A stretch of DNA of 64,000 bases from Streptomyces noursei (GCF_016917755.1 NZ_CP070326.1:8990001-9054000), one strand, 5' to 3'; shown: positions 1 to 10,071, counted from the stretch's first letter. The notes: generated from the sequence alone by a model not told the origin. Program-made: numbers and translations.

Positions 1-1
1 A

Positions 2-202
2 AGGCTTCAGCTGCAGATTGCCATCCCCCGCCTCTTCGAACGCCTACCGGGCCTGCAACTGGCGAGTCCGGATTCCTGGATCCGGGACCGGATCATGATC
101 GCGCGGGGATTCGTGTCACTGGAACTCCGTTGGGATCAGCACGAGAAGACGACTGACCCGATGGCACTGACGGCACCCCGACAGGGGCTGAGAGCTCCTT
201 AG
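2..202 (+). CDS. Cytochrome P450, C-terminal end only (5' end outside window)
   Basis: An open frame enters from the left edge and stops at TAG 200-202, giving about 66 residues. The stretch IAIPRLFERLPGLQLA followed by an Arg-rich turn and LELRW matches the last helix and beta strands of bacterial class I P450s, which end in a similar LPGLRLA...LPVTW pattern. The haem Cys lies upstream of the window, so activity cannot be judged. It is followed after 160 bases by a transporter on the same strand and probably belongs to the cluster as a tailoring oxygenase, for example for ring hydroxylation. The C-terminal tail after the P450 core (about 20 residues) is not family-typical. Confidence 0.7.
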   Translation, partial: RLQLQIAIPRLFERLPGLQLASPDSWIRDRIMIARGFVSLELRWDQHEKTTDPMALTAPRQGLRAP

Positions 203-362
203 CGGTTGTCTCCAGACGGCGAAGTGCGTGCGCAGGAGACGCGCAGACCAGACTGGTCGGCTTCCACGTCAACCACCATGGCCGGCGCGCCGATTGGGAC
301 ATCACCCCAGAGACACACGTAACGCCCGTACACCGGCGCGGTTGCTACACGAGAGGGGAATT

Positions 363-1721
363 GTGCATACGCGAGGACGCGCCCGCTGGGCCATCGGCGG
401 GCTGCTGGCGGGAGGAATTCTCGTCAACTTTCTCGACCGGACGGCCCTGTCGGTGGCGAGCTCTCCCCTTGCCAACGAATTCGGCCTCAGCCTGAGTCAG
501 CTCGGCATTGTACTGTCCGCCTTCACGTGGTCGTACTGCCTGGTACAACTGCCCGCCGGTGTGCTGGTGGACTTGTTCGGGGTATCGCGCCTCACCCGGA
601 TCGCTTCTCTCCTATGGGCCGTCGCCAGCCTGCTCACGGCGGTGGCCGGCGGGCTTGGTGGCGTCATCGTGGCGCGTCTGCTGCTGGGGGTGGCTGAGGG
701 GCCGTCGATGGTCGGTGCTTCCAAGGCAACCGCAGCGTGGTTTCCGCTCAGTGAACGCGGCATGGCAACAGCGCTGTTCGACGGAGCCCACAAGCTCGCC
801 AATATGGTGGCGTTCCCCGTTCTGGCCTTCGTGATGAGCATGTGGGGCTGGCGAGCCGGCTTCCTGTTCACCGCGGCGGCCAGCCTGCTGTTCGCCGCCG
901 TGTGGTGGTGGGGATATCAGGACCCGTCCGCACACCCCAGACTGCGGGCCTCCGAGAGGGAGTTCATCCTCCGTGGCGGCGCGCGCGACACGGACCGGGG
1001 ACGCTCCGGGCAGCTGCGCACGGTGCTGCGCTCCCGCACGAGCTGGAAGATCGCGCTCGGCTTCGGCTGCTACGGCTACACGGTCAATGTGGTCCTTATT
1101 TGGATGCCGGAGTTCTTCCAGCGTGAGTTTCACCTCCAGCTGCTCAGCTCCGGCATCTACTCAATGATCCCCTGGGGCGTGGCGACGGTCGCGGAACTTC
1201 TCCTGGGAGGCTGGCTGGTCGACAGGCTGGTGCGGCTCGGCCGCGATCCCGTGCGAGTCCGCAGGACGGTGCTGATCTCCGGGATGACGCTCGGGGCGAC
1301 GGTCGGTGCCGCGGGAATGGTGCGCTCCCCCGCCCTCGCCGTGGGCTGGATGTCCCTCTCTCTCGCCGGACTCGCCATTGCGGCGCCGGTCGCCTGGAGC
1401 CTGCCTGGCCTGTTCGCCCCCACCGGAGCGGTGGGGGCGGCCACAGGGCTGATGAACTTCGCCAATACCGCGGCCACGGCCGGCGGGGTGGCGCTCACCG
1501 GCTGGTTGGCCGACGTGAGCGGGACCTTCCACGCGCCGTTTGTGGTGGCAACGGCGGTGCTGGCCGTGGGGGCTGGGGCGTACTGGAGCGTGCTGCGGCC
1601 CTCACAGACGTCTTCACCACCCCCGACCGTCCACTCCGCGCACGCGGAGGCGGGCACCCCCGGTCGCGATGCGGCAGCGGCCCCGTCCGCGGGTTCCTCG
1701 CCGCAGTTGGACTCCCCTTGA
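363..1721 (+). CDS. MFS transporter, anion:cation symporter-like
   Basis: A 452-residue, 12-helix major facilitator. The N-terminal segment GGILVNFLDRTALSVASSPL and the following LGIVLSAFTWSYCLVQLPAG are typical of the ACS/hexuronate-glucarate-phthalate branch, which moves organic anions. I start it at GTG 363 because GAGAGGGG lies 5-12 bases upstream; an in-frame start 45 codons earlier would add a non-membrane Arg-rich tail and lacks a ribosome site. A soluble Ser/Pro/Ala-rich tail follows the last helix from about residue 410. It lies between a P450 and a carboxylic acid reductase in a same-strand series. The substrate is unknown; an aromatic acid or the cluster product would fit the context. 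Confidence 0.85.
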   Translation: MHTRGRARWAIGGLLAGGILVNFLDRTALSVASSPLANEFGLSLSQLGIVLSAFTWSYCLVQLPAGVLVDLFGVSRLTRIASLLWAVASLLTAVAGGLGGVIVARLLLGVAEGPSMVGASKATAAWFPLSERGMATALFDGAHKLANMVAFPVLAFVMSMWGWRAGFLFTAAASLLFAAVWWWGYQDPSAHPRLRASEREFILRGGARDTDRGRSGQLRTVLRSRTSWKIALGFGCYGYTVNVVLIWMPEFFQREFHLQLLSSGIYSMIPWGVATVAELLLGGWLVDRLVRLGRDPVRVRRTVLISGMTLGATVGAAGMVRSPALAVGWMSLSLAGLAIAAPVAWSLPGLFAPTGAVGAATGLMNFANTAATAGGVALTGWLADVSGTFHAPFVVATAVLAVGAGAYWSVLRPSQTSSPPPTVHSAHAEAGTPGRDAAAAPSAGSSPQLDSP

Positions 1722-1846
1722 CGCCCCACCCCGACGACTCGGTTTGACGGCTCGATGTGATGACCCACCTTGACGACGATGCAGGTACAAGCTCAGTGCG
1801 GCACGACGCACGGATGAACGGCGGTCACGGCCGGAAAGGTCTAGCA

Positions 1847-4800
1847 ATGGGGAATACGTCGCAGAGCAACGCCACACGCACGCAACTCGAAGCCAATCGG
1901 AAACGGCGCATCGCCGAGCTGTTGTCGGCTGAACCGGGGCTCGTTGACCTTAAGCCGCTGCCGGAAGTCTTCGAGGCAACCGGCGAACGCGGACTGCGGT
2001 TGTCCGAGATCATCAAGAGAACACTTGCGGGATACGCCGACCGCCCGGCGCTCGGAGAGCGTGCCAAGGAGTTCGTCCCGGTGGCCGGACGTACCGAGAT
2101 GCGGCTGCTGCCCCATTTCCGAACCCTCACCTACAGCGAGTTGTGGTTGCGGTTGTGCGCCGTCGCCGCCGACTGGTATCACCACCCCGAGCACCCCCTG
2201 CGGGCCGGCGATTTCGTAGCCGTCCTCGGCTTTGCCGGCACCGACTACACCACCGTGGATCTGGCCTGCAGCCAAGTCGGCGCGGTCGCCGTGCCACTGC
2301 ACAGCAACTCCACCGTTGCCCATATCCGCCTCCTGGTGACGGAAGCAGCACCACGCATCTTCGCCACGAGTGCGGAACGCCTGGAAACGGTGGTCGAGGC
2401 GTTGACCGGGGACACGTCCGTCCGCCGGTTGGTTGTGTTCGACTACCACCCCGAGCTCGATGAGCACCGTGAACACATGGCGGCCGCACGCCGGAGGCTG
2501 GCTGAGGCCGGTTCGCCGATTTCGCTGGAGCTTCTGTCCCACGTCATCGACTGTGGGCGGACATCGCCCCCTGCGCCGGACCTGCCGCAGGAGGACCGTG
2601 CGGGAGAAACGCTGTCCGCACTGATCTACACCTCCGGCAGTACCGGAAGTCCCAAGGGCGTCATGTATGCGGAGTCCACCATCTCCCTGATGTGGCGTCC
2701 GAACTGGGATCCCAGTTACCAGTTCCCCGTGATCACCGCCAACTTTCTCCCGCAGAGTCATCTCGTTGCGAGGAGGATCCTGGCCACGACCCTCGCCCGA
2801 GGCGGTACCGCCTACTTTGTGGCCAGCAGCGATCTGTCCACTTTCCTGGAGGATCTCGCGCTCATACGGCCGACCGACCTCACCGTGGTGCCACGAGTCT
2901 GCGAGATGCTCTTCCAGAGCTACCAGAGTCGCCTTGACCAGCGGGCCCCGCGGACCGAGCTGCGAGAAGCGGACTACACCGAGGTGCTCGCGCACTTCCG
3001 GGACGAAGTGTTCGGCGGCCGCATCGTCCGAATCCTGTGTGGTTCGGCACCGCTCGCACCAGAGCTGGTCGCTTTCCTTGAATCCTGCTTGGAGGTTCCG
3101 TTCCACAATGGATACGGCACCACCGAAACCGGATTCCTCATGCTGGACCACCGCGTGCAACGGCCCCCCGTGGTGGACTACAAGCTCGTCGATGTGCCCG
3201 AGCTCGGCTATCTCACCACCGATTCCCCGCACCCTCGAGGGGAATTGCTGGTCAAGACCCAGCTGATCACCTCCGGCTACTATCAGCGCCCCGAGCTCAC
3301 CGCCGAGGTCTTCGACGAGGAAGGTTTCTACCGCACCGGCGACATCATGGCCGAGATCGAGCCGGACAACCTGGTCTACATCGACCGGCGAAACAACGTG
3401 CTCAAGCTTTCCCAGGGTGAGTTTGTAGCGCTGGCGAGGCTGGAATCGGTCTTCGCCACCAGCCCGCTGGTGCATCAGATCTACCTGTATGGGAACAGTT
3501 CCCGCGCCTATCTTCTCGCCGTGGTGGTGCCGACTCGCGCGGCAATCCAGCAGGCGTCCGACAAGGCGGCACTCAAATCAACGATCAGCGAGTCGCTCCA
3601 GCGCATCGCAAAGGAGGCCAAGCTCAACCCGTACGAAATTCCACGTGACCTGCTCATCGAGACCGAGCCATTCAGTCAGGACAACGGCCTCTTGTCCGAC
3701 TCGACCAAGCACATACGGCCACGGTTGAAGGAGCGCTACGGCGAGCAACTCGAGCGGCGCTACGCCGAACTGGCCGAAGGGCAGGCCAACGAGTTGCGGG
3801 GACTGCGGCATGACACGAGCCGCCCCGTGGTGGAGACGGTCACCCGCGCCGTGCAGGCGCTGCTCGGCATGCCCGAGGGTGAGCTGAACCCGGGCACCCG
3901 TTTCACCGACCTGGGTGGGGATTCGCTGTCGGCGTTGTCCCTGTCCCATCTGCTGCGGGAGACCTTCGACACCGAGGTCCCGGTCGGGACGCTCATCGGC
4001 CCGGCCAACAGCCTGCGCCAGATCGCCGATCACATCGAACAGCTGCGCAGCCCGTCCACGGAACGGCCCACCTTCGCCCGCGTGCACGGCGAACACGCCA
4101 CCGCGGCGCGGGCCGAGGATCTCACCCTGGACAGGTTCATCGACCAGGACACACTCACCGCAGCCACGTCACTCCCCCAGCCGACCGATGCGCCCGGGAC
4201 AGTACTGCTCACCGGAGCCAACGGCTATCTCGGCCGATTCCTGTGCCTGGAATGGCTGGAGCGGCTGGCTCCGATCGGCGGCACACTGATCTGCCTGGTA
4301 CGCGGCGCCGATAACACAGCCGCTCGACAGCGCCTCGAACAGGCGCTGGACAGCGGGGACGCCGAACTCCGGCGACATTTCGGCGAGTTGGCCGGCAACG
4401 GCACACTGCAGGTGCTGGCCGGCGACATCGGCATGGCCAACCTGGGCCTGACCGATCAGACCTGGCAACGATTGGCCGCCACGGTCGACCTCATCGTGCA
4501 CCCGGCCGCGCTGGTCAACCACGTCCTGCCCTACAGGCAGCTCTTCGGCCCCAACGTCGTCGGCACCGCCGAGCTCATCCGCATGGCCCTCACCACCCAG
4601 CTGAAGCCGATCAGCTACCTGTCCACCGTGGCCGTCGCGTCGCACGGAGCAGCCACGCTGGATGAGGACATCGACATGAGAGTGGCCTGCCCGGTGCACC
4701 CGATCGACGAGCGCCACGCAGGCGGCTACGCCCTCAGCAAATGGGCCGGCGAGGTACTGCTGCGGGAAGCCCACGACCTGTGCGGGCTGCCGGTGACCGT

Positions 4801-5383
4801 GTTCCGTTCGGACATGATCCTGGCGCACGGCCGCTACACCGGACAGCTCAACGTGCCGGACACGTTCACCCGCCTCATGCTGAGCCTGATCGCCACCGGC
4901 ATCGCTCCGCAGTCGTTCTACCGCACCGAAGACTCGGGCCAGCAGCCACGGGCGCACTACGACGGCCTCCCGGGTGGCTTCGTCGCCGCCTCGGTGGCCA
5001 CCCTGGGAGACGGCACGGCCGGCTACCGCACGTTCAACGTGGTCAACCCGCACGACGACGGCATCTCGCTGGACACCGTTGTCGACTGGCTGGCTGACTC
5101 CGGCACACCGATCCACCGAATCGAGGACTACCAGGAGTGGCACGAGCGGTTCGAAGCCGCCCTGCGGGCGCTGCCGGAGAAGCAACGACAACACTCTCTC
5201 CTCCCCATAGTGCACGCCTATCGCGAACCAGCAGCACCGTTGGCCGGGTCGGTCGTCCCTGCCACACGGTTCCAAGAGGCGGTACGCGCCGCCGGAATCG
5301 GGCCGGAGAAGGAAATCCCACACCTGTCCCGGCCACTGATCGAGAAGTACCTGACGGATCTCCGCCACCTGGGCCTGGTCTGA
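1847..5383 (+). CDS. car: Carboxylic acid reductase (adenylation-PCP-thioester reductase)
   Basis: A 1178-residue, three-domain enzyme of the usual length for carboxylic acid reductases, which use ATP and NADPH to turn aryl or alkyl acids into aldehydes. The adenylation domain shows LIYTSGSTGSPKGVMY near residue 260, GYGTTETG near 425 and YRTGDIM near 495. The carrier domain has LGGDSLSAL near 690, whose Ser takes the phosphopantetheine arm. The reductase domain has TGANGYLG near 790 and the Tyr/Lys pair in YALSKWAGE near 960. ATG 1847 is chosen because GGAAAGG lies about 8 bases upstream; an earlier in-frame ATG at 1757 would add 30 residues. In grixazone biosynthesis the separate GriC/GriD proteins reduce 3-amino-4-hydroxybenzoate to the aldehyde. 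This fused enzyme could play that part here, which is an inference from the aldolase and cyclase genes downstream. Confidence 0.93.
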   Translation: MGNTSQSNATRTQLEANRKRRIAELLSAEPGLVDLKPLPEVFEATGERGLRLSEIIKRTLAGYADRPALGERAKEFVPVAGRTEMRLLPHFRTLTYSELWLRLCAVAADWYHHPEHPLRAGDFVAVLGFAGTDYTTVDLACSQVGAVAVPLHSNSTVAHIRLLVTEAAPRIFATSAERLETVVEALTGDTSVRRLVVFDYHPELDEHREHMAAARRRLAEAGSPISLELLSHVIDCGRTSPPAPDLPQEDRAGETLSALIYTSGSTGSPKGVMYAESTISLMWRPNWDPSYQFPVITANFLPQSHLVARRILATTLARGGTAYFVASSDLSTFLEDLALIRPTDLTVVPRVCEMLFQSYQSRLDQRAPRTELREADYTEVLAHFRDEVFGGRIVRILCGSAPLAPELVAFLESCLEVPFHNGYGTTETGFLMLDHRVQRPPVVDYKLVDVPELGYLTTDSPHPRGELLVKTQLITSGYYQRPELTAEVFDEEGFYRTGDIMAEIEPDNLVYIDRRNNVLKLSQGEFVALARLESVFATSPLVHQIYLYGNSSRAYLLAVVVPTRAAIQQASDKAALKSTISESLQRIAKEAKLNPYEIPRDLLIETEPFSQDNGLLSDSTKHIRPRLKERYGEQLERRYAELAEGQANELRGLRHDTSRPVVETVTRAVQALLGMPEGELNPGTRFTDLGGDSLSALSLSHLLRETFDTEVPVGTLIGPANSLRQIADHIEQLRSPSTERPTFARVHGEHATAARAEDLTLDRFIDQDTLTAATSLPQPTDAPGTVLLTGANGYLGRFLCLEWLERLAPIGGTLICLVRGADNTAARQRLEQALDSGDAELRRHFGELAGNGTLQVLAGDIGMANLGLTDQTWQRLAATVDLIVHPAALVNHVLPYRQLFGPNVVGTAELIRMALTTQLKPISYLSTVAVASHGAATLDEDIDMRVACPVHPIDERHAGGYALSKWAGEVLLREAHDLCGLPVTVFRSDMILAHGRYTGQLNVPDTFTRLMLSLIATGIAPQSFYRTEDSGQQPRAHYDGLPGGFVAASVATLGDGTAGYRTFNVVNPHDDGISLDTVVDWLADSGTPIHRIEDYQEWHERFEAALRALPEKQRQHSLLPIVHAYREPAAPLAGSVVPATRFQEAVRAAGIGPEKEIPHLSRPLIEKYLTDLRHLGLV

Positions 5384-5502
5384 GCCCGGGCTCTCATGCG
5401 GGGGCTTACCGGTGGCCACTCATCGACACGCACGGCGCCAGCCGGTGCGGCCGGCCCGCGCTCGGAATCGGCACCCCATACAGCGAAAGGACGTACTCGT
5501 TC

Positions 5503-6402
5503 GTGAACGGAACAATCGCCGAGTCCGTGGGAACATTCGAGATCGCCGACAAGCCGGTGGCCAGGCTCGGCTTTGGCGCCATGCGGCTGACCGGGCGCGG
5601 CGTGTGGGGACCGCCCGCCGATCGAGCCGAATGCGTGCGCGTGGTGCGGCGGGCGGTCGAGCTGGGCGTGCGGCTGATCGACACCGCGGACTCCTACGGC
5701 CCGCACATCAGCGAGGAGATCATCGCCGAGGCGATCCACCCGTACCCGGGGGATGTGCTGATCGCGACGAAAGCGGGGGTGACCCGTAACGGCCCGGACA
5801 TCATCGACACCGGCGGCGGACCGGTCCACATCGGCCCGAAGGCATGGCCGCCGGTCGGACGCCCGGAATACCTGCGCCAGCAAGCGGAGATGAGCCTGCG
5901 GCGGCTCCGTCTGGAGCGGATCGACCTGTTCCAGCTGCACCGGGTCGACCCCGCGATCCCACTCGCGGACCAGGTCGGCGAGCTCGCCAAGCTCAAGGCC
6001 GAGGGCAAGATCGCCGCGGTGGGGCTTTCCCAGGTCAGTGTCGAGCAGATCGAACAGGCCCGGACCATCACCGAGATCGCCACCGTGCAGAACCGCTACA
6101 ACCTCACCGACCGTTCCTCCGCGGCGGTGCTCGAGTACTGCACGGTCAACGGGATCGGGTTCATGCCGTGGGCTCCCGTCGCCGCGGGCACGCTCGCCGG
6201 CCCCGGCGGCCCTCTCGCCCGCGTGGCCGCCAACCACCGAGCCACACCGGCCCAGGTGGCGATTGCCTGGCTACTGGCCGCCTCCCCGGTCATGCTGCCC
6301 ATCCCCGGCACGGCCAAGGTCGCGCATCTCGAAGACAACCTCGCGGCGGCCACCGTGCGACTCGAACCCGGCGAACTCGCCGAACTCTCCGAACTCGGCT
6401 GA
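5503..6402 (+). CDS. Aldo/keto reductase
   Basis: A 299-residue NADPH-dependent aldo/keto reductase of normal length. The catalytic tetrad is visible: Asp and Tyr in DTADSYGPHISEEI, Lys in IATKAG and His in LFQLHRVDP. NADPH contacts sit in the C-terminal LPIPGTAKVAHLEDN. I start it at GTG 5503 with AAAGGA about 12 bases upstream; the open frame continues 122 codons further up but overlaps the carboxylic acid reductase in another frame and looks non-coding. It follows that gene by 119 bases, so reduction of the aldehyde to an alcohol is the natural guess. An alcohol would give the downstream carbamoyltransferase an acceptor, but this order is inferred. Confidence 0.9.
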   Translation: MNGTIAESVGTFEIADKPVARLGFGAMRLTGRGVWGPPADRAECVRVVRRAVELGVRLIDTADSYGPHISEEIIAEAIHPYPGDVLIATKAGVTRNGPDIIDTGGGPVHIGPKAWPPVGRPEYLRQQAEMSLRRLRLERIDLFQLHRVDPAIPLADQVGELAKLKAEGKIAAVGLSQVSVEQIEQARTITEIATVQNRYNLTDRSSAAVLEYCTVNGIGFMPWAPVAAGTLAGPGGPLARVAANHRATPAQVAIAWLLAASPVMLPIPGTAKVAHLEDNLAAATVRLEPGELAELSELG

Positions 6403-7013
6403 GGAGGCGATCCCGGGAGCGGCGAACAAGGAGGCCCCGGTGCCGGGAGAGGGCGCAACCGGGCCGGGGCGTCCGGAGGTCGGTGAAGAGCGGGTCGGCT
6501 CGGCGGAACCAGCGAGCGGTCGTGGTCAGGGGTGCACGGTGGCAAACGGGCCCTGTACCGCGGCGAGCCGTTGGATCACCGCGACAGATGGGTGCCGGCT
6601 GCTCCGTCCCGGGGCGGCAGGAGCCCGACGCTCCGGTACAACTGGCCGCGCTCGGCGCGGGAGGGCAGAAGGGACCCGGGCGAGGGCGCCGGCCACCTGG
6701 GACGAGGCGGTTGCAGCAGCGCACGTGGAAGCGCGCTTGAGCCGGGCACCAACGGCTGACCAGGCGAACTCTGGGCGGCCGCCGAGCGGTTCACCTCGGC
6801 CGCCCTGCAACGCCCCTGCGCGAACTCACCATCGGGCTCATACGCCGAGCCGGCCGGACGAACACCGCTGCCGCCACCGACGGGCACGGCCCCTCGCCCC
6901 CGGCGTGGACGTACAGGCTGGATGCCGGGCGGAACAGAGGAGAGGACAGATAGATCGGTCCGGCCTTGCATCCGCCCGGCATCACAAGCTGACACGGCGT
7001 TCACGGTCAGCGG
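6403..7013. other. Gene-free interval between convergent units
   Basis: This 611-base gap separates the aldo/keto reductase from the end of the exporter gene on the other strand. A weak inverted repeat, CCCCGG at 6435 and CCGGGG at 6464, could help stop transcription. The open frames here lack ribosome sites, are rich in Arg, Pro and Gly and resemble no family I know. It may hold decayed coding sequence, but I cannot identify any. Confidence 0.5.
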
Positions 7014-8492
7014 TTATGCGGATTCGGCTGGATTCTCGTTCCGGAACCAGGCGATGACGAACACCGACACCACCAGCAGAACGACGCCGATCGTCCGGTA
7101 TCCCAGATCCACTGAGCTGACGAACTTGTCAACCATGTCTGTGTTGCCGCTGGTCAGCAATCTGGAGAAGACGGACGACTGCGGTTCACCGTCGGCGATG
7201 CGGGCGAAGAAGTGAGCCTGGATGATCGTTCCCATGGTGGCAATGCCCACCGCCGCCCCGAGCTCGCGCATGAGGCTGTTGAGACCCGATCCGGCCCCGA
7301 CACGGTTCGCGGGCAGGGAGCCGATGATGGCATTGGACAGCAATGGTGCGGAGAGCCCGATTCCCGTTGCCATCAGCAGCAGGTAGACGATGAGAACCGC
7401 GTACGGCGTCGCCGCGGTCAATGTTGACAGCAGAGCCAAGCCGAGGACCAGGGTTGCCAGCCCCGACGCAATGGTTGCACGCGCGCCGATGCGGTCGGCA
7501 ACCCGCAGGCTTTTCGCCGAGACCACGGCATTCCACAGGGGCATGGGAATCGTGGCGAGGCCGGCCACCAGCGGTGTGTAACCCTTGGCGAACTGCAGAT
7601 ACTGGGAATTGACGTAGAAGAGCGCAAACATCGCCAGGAAACCGACCATTACTCCGACCGTCCCGGCCCGGAGCTTCGGGATGCGGAAGAGCGCCGTGTC
7701 GAGGAGTGCATGCCTCTTGCCCCAGCTACGCACCGCGTAGTACGCGATGACCGCGATCCCCATGATTCCGGAGGCAATGACGGTCGAGGAGGTCCAGCCC
7801 AGTTCGGAACCCTCGATGATCATGTAGAGAAGGCTGGTCAGACCGACGATCAGGAGCGCCGATCCGGCGAGGTCCACCTTCGCGTCCACATTCTGCGTCC
7901 GGGGCACATATGCCGCAACACAGATCGTGGCGCAGACCGCCAGAACGGCGAACACCAGGAACATCATGCGCCAGCCACCGAACTGCACCAGAGCCCCGCC
8001 GGCCGTGGCAGCCACCATGCCGGCGGCCTGGACGGCGACCGTCCACCCCGTGACCGCCTTGGGACGTTCCTGCTCCGTATGGATGTTCACGATGATCGAC
8101 AGTGTCGTCGAAAACACGAATGCCGCTCCCAGCCCGGTGAAGAAACGCGCGGCAAGGAGCAATGCGATCGTCGGGGCCAGCCCTGAAGCCAGGCAGCCGA
8201 TGACGTATACGGTCAGGCCGACGAGCAGAAAACCTTTACGCCCATAACGGTCCGCGAGGGCGCCCGCTGGGACCAATAAGCAGGCGAAGACGATGGTGTA
8301 TCCGTCGACGACCCATAATAACTGAGTCGCCGACGGATGCAGATCACTGGTAGAGATGGTCGGTATCGCAAGATTCATCACCGATACCATTCCCATGACC
8401 AGAAATGCCGCGCCAGAAGCGATGCGACGAGCTCCGCGCCGCCGCGGATGACCAGCTCGTGCCGTCGGTTCGACACCCGTGGTTGCTGTCAC
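7014..8492 (-). CDS. MFS drug exporter, DHA2 (14-helix) family
   Basis: A 492-residue, 14-helix proton-driven exporter of the EmrB/QacA type. It shows WVVDGYTIVFACLLVPAGAL, then the loop motif GALADRYGRKGFLLVG between helices 2 and 3 and a Gly-rich helix 5. The GTG start at 8492 has GGGAGA about 6 bases upstream. Exporters of this class often carry out self-resistance or product export in antibiotic clusters, which fits its place beside biosynthetic genes. It probably has its own promoter, since a hairpin and a pair of direct repeats lie between it and the upstream flavin enzyme gene. The substrate is not evident from sequence. Confidence 0.9.
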   Translation of the reverse strand: MTATTGVEPTARAGHPRRRGARRIASGAAFLVMGMVSVMNLAIPTISTSDLHPSATQLLWVVDGYTIVFACLLVPAGALADRYGRKGFLLVGLTVYVIGCLASGLAPTIALLLAARFFTGLGAAFVFSTTLSIIVNIHTEQERPKAVTGWTVAVQAAGMVAATAGGALVQFGGWRMMFLVFAVLAVCATICVAAYVPRTQNVDAKVDLAGSALLIVGLTSLLYMIIEGSELGWTSSTVIASGIMGIAVIAYYAVRSWGKRHALLDTALFRIPKLRAGTVGVMVGFLAMFALFYVNSQYLQFAKGYTPLVAGLATIPMPLWNAVVSAKSLRVADRIGARATIASGLATLVLGLALLSTLTAATPYAVLIVYLLLMATGIGLSAPLLSNAIIGSLPANRVGAGSGLNSLMRELGAAVGIATMGTIIQAHFFARIADGEPQSSVFSRLLTSGNTDMVDKFVSSVDLGYRTIGVVLLVVSVFVIAWFRNENPAESA

Positions 8493-8585
8493 GAATCTCC
8501 CGTCCTCGTTTCGAGTCGAGCATCGCCCGGGCGCGACGAGCCCCGGGCCGTCGACTACTGAGTGACATCAGAAGCTTCCGAGTCG

Positions 8586-8627
8586 TATACCTCGAAGCGA
8601 TGTTTCGAAGTCTATACCTCGAAGCGA
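8586..8627. promoter_or_regulatory. Direct repeat, candidate operator upstream of the exporter
   Basis: The 15-base word TATACCTCGAAGCGA occurs at 8586-8600 and again at 8613-8627, a period of 27 bases. It lies about 95-135 bases upstream of the exporter start. Two exact copies in a non-coding gap suggest sites for a regulator of the export gene. The regulator is unknown; the PadR or XRE protein of this cluster are candidates. Confidence 0.45.
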
Positions 8628-8703
8628 CGTACTGTGAGCGGTTGCCGAGCGAGAGCTGACGGCGTGACAGCACAGTCGTGCGGAAGGGCAGGCAGCCGCG
8701 CCG

Positions 8704-8740
8704 GGGTGGCGAAGGGGCAGACGACTCCCGTTCGCCACCC
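8704..8740 (-). terminator. Hairpin downstream of the flavin enzyme gene
   Basis: GGGTGGCGAA at 8704-8713 pairs perfectly with TTCGCCACCC at 8731-8740 across a 17-base loop. It lies 73 bases past the stop of the minus-strand LLM gene, so it probably ends that transcript before the exporter promoter. Confidence 0.55.
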
Positions 8741-8812
8741 GCTGGAGAAGGTCCGTTGACTCCCTCCCCGAGCGCCGACTTCATCTGCCTGCTGGCGCAG
8801 AGGCCCGCTGCG

Positions 8813-9874
8813 TCACTCGGGGAGACGCGGCAGCACCTGTTCGCGGAAGCGCCGGAGGTTGCCGGCCATGTCGTTGAACGCCTGGCCGCCGTAGTCGATG
8901 TGCCACAGGAACGTGTCCACGGACAGCGCGCGCTGGAACTCGACGATCCGCTCCGTGACCGTCTCCGGTGAGCCGACGATCGCCGTCTCGATCAGATCGT
9001 CGTCGGTCATCTCCTTGATGCTCTTCACGATCTGCGGGTACTTCGCGTAATCCGACGAATGCGTATGCAGCAGAGACTCGGCGGCCTCGCCGAACACCTG
9101 CCAGTGCGCCCGAAGTCGAGGCAGCGCCCTGTCCACCGCGTCTGCGTCCGTCTCGCCGATCATCAGCGGGATGCTCATCGCGACCCGCGGCGACGCCCCG
9201 GTCTCCCTTGCAGCCTCCCGGAAGCACGACTTGTAGAGCTCTACGTTCTCCCGGGCCTTGGGCAATTCCGCAGCACGCGGCGGAGACGCCATGAGGAGGT
9301 TCAGCCCGCGGTCACCCGCCCAGGAAAACGTCTCCGGCGACATCAGGCCGGCGACCCAGGTGGGCGGATGCGGCGTCTGCACCACCGACGGAAGGGAGTT
9401 GACACCGGAGTACTGGAAGAACTCGCTGGATTCCGAGACGCCCTTCCCGGTCCACAACCGAAGGACGGCGTCGACCGTTTCCTTGTACCGCTGCCGGCTT
9501 CCCTCCATCGGCACACCGAAGGTGTCGAATTCGTAAGGAAGGAAGGCGCGAGCGAACCCGACATCGAGTCGCCCGTGGCTGAGGACGTCGACCTGGGCGG
9601 CTTGCGCCGCTATCTGCACCGGGTGATGGAAGGATGCCTGGATGCCTCCGGTCATCAGGCGGATCGACTGAGTCCGGGCGGCCACCGCGGCCAGAAAGGT
9701 GAGCGGGTGCGGGCTGTACCCGCCGTACTCGTGCAGATAATGCTCGACCATCTTCACATAGTCGAACCCCAGCTCTTCGGCGAGGCAGGACAGGGCGAGC
9801 GCATCGTCGAGATACTCGGTCGCAGAACGCTGACTGCAACGGCAGTCCGGTAAGAATGAGATGCCGTATTTCAT
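8813..9874 (-). CDS. LLM-class (luciferase-like) flavin-dependent oxidoreductase
   Basis: A 353-residue TIM-barrel enzyme of the bacterial luciferase-like family, which uses reduced FMN or F420. Family-typical parts are SCLAEELGFDYVKMVEHYL near residues 30-50, the segment RLMTGGIQASFHHPVQIAAQ, VDVLSHGRLDVGFARAFLP, and the C-terminal IVGSPETVTERIVEFQRAL. I start it at ATG 9874; the frame stays open 43 codons upstream but runs through the divergent promoter region. It may oxidise the aromatic intermediate or an amine, for example by N-oxidation. Family membership is clear; the reaction is not. Confidence 0.88.
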   Translation of the reverse strand: MKYGISFLPDCRCSQRSATEYLDDALALSCLAEELGFDYVKMVEHYLHEYGGYSPHPLTFLAAVAARTQSIRLMTGGIQASFHHPVQIAAQAAQVDVLSHGRLDVGFARAFLPYEFDTFGVPMEGSRQRYKETVDAVLRLWTGKGVSESSEFFQYSGVNSLPSVVQTPHPPTWVAGLMSPETFSWAGDRGLNLLMASPPRAAELPKARENVELYKSCFREAARETGASPRVAMSIPLMIGETDADAVDRALPRLRAHWQVFGEAAESLLHTHSSDYAKYPQIVKSIKEMTDDDLIETAIVGSPETVTERIVEFQRALSVDTFLWHIDYGGQAFNDMAGNLRRFREQVLPRLPE

Positions 9875-10071
9875 GGTGCGAATACCTTCCGGCTGCGTGT
9901 GAACGGAGGGCTGCATGCGAAGGACGCTGCTGTACGGCCCGCCCATCCGCTGACCCGTGTCCGGTGCAACAACCGATGTCGATCGCGTCAGTCGGCGCGG
10001 CACCGACCCTCTGCCGGGCCGGCTTGCGTGAGCGGAACATGGAGCAACCTACGCCAGGCATGACAACCCGT

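Noticed and set aside
1841..3475. 544-residue minus-strand frame opposite the carboxylic acid reductase
   Set aside because: Shadow of the adenylation domain; no recognisable domain and no ribosome site.
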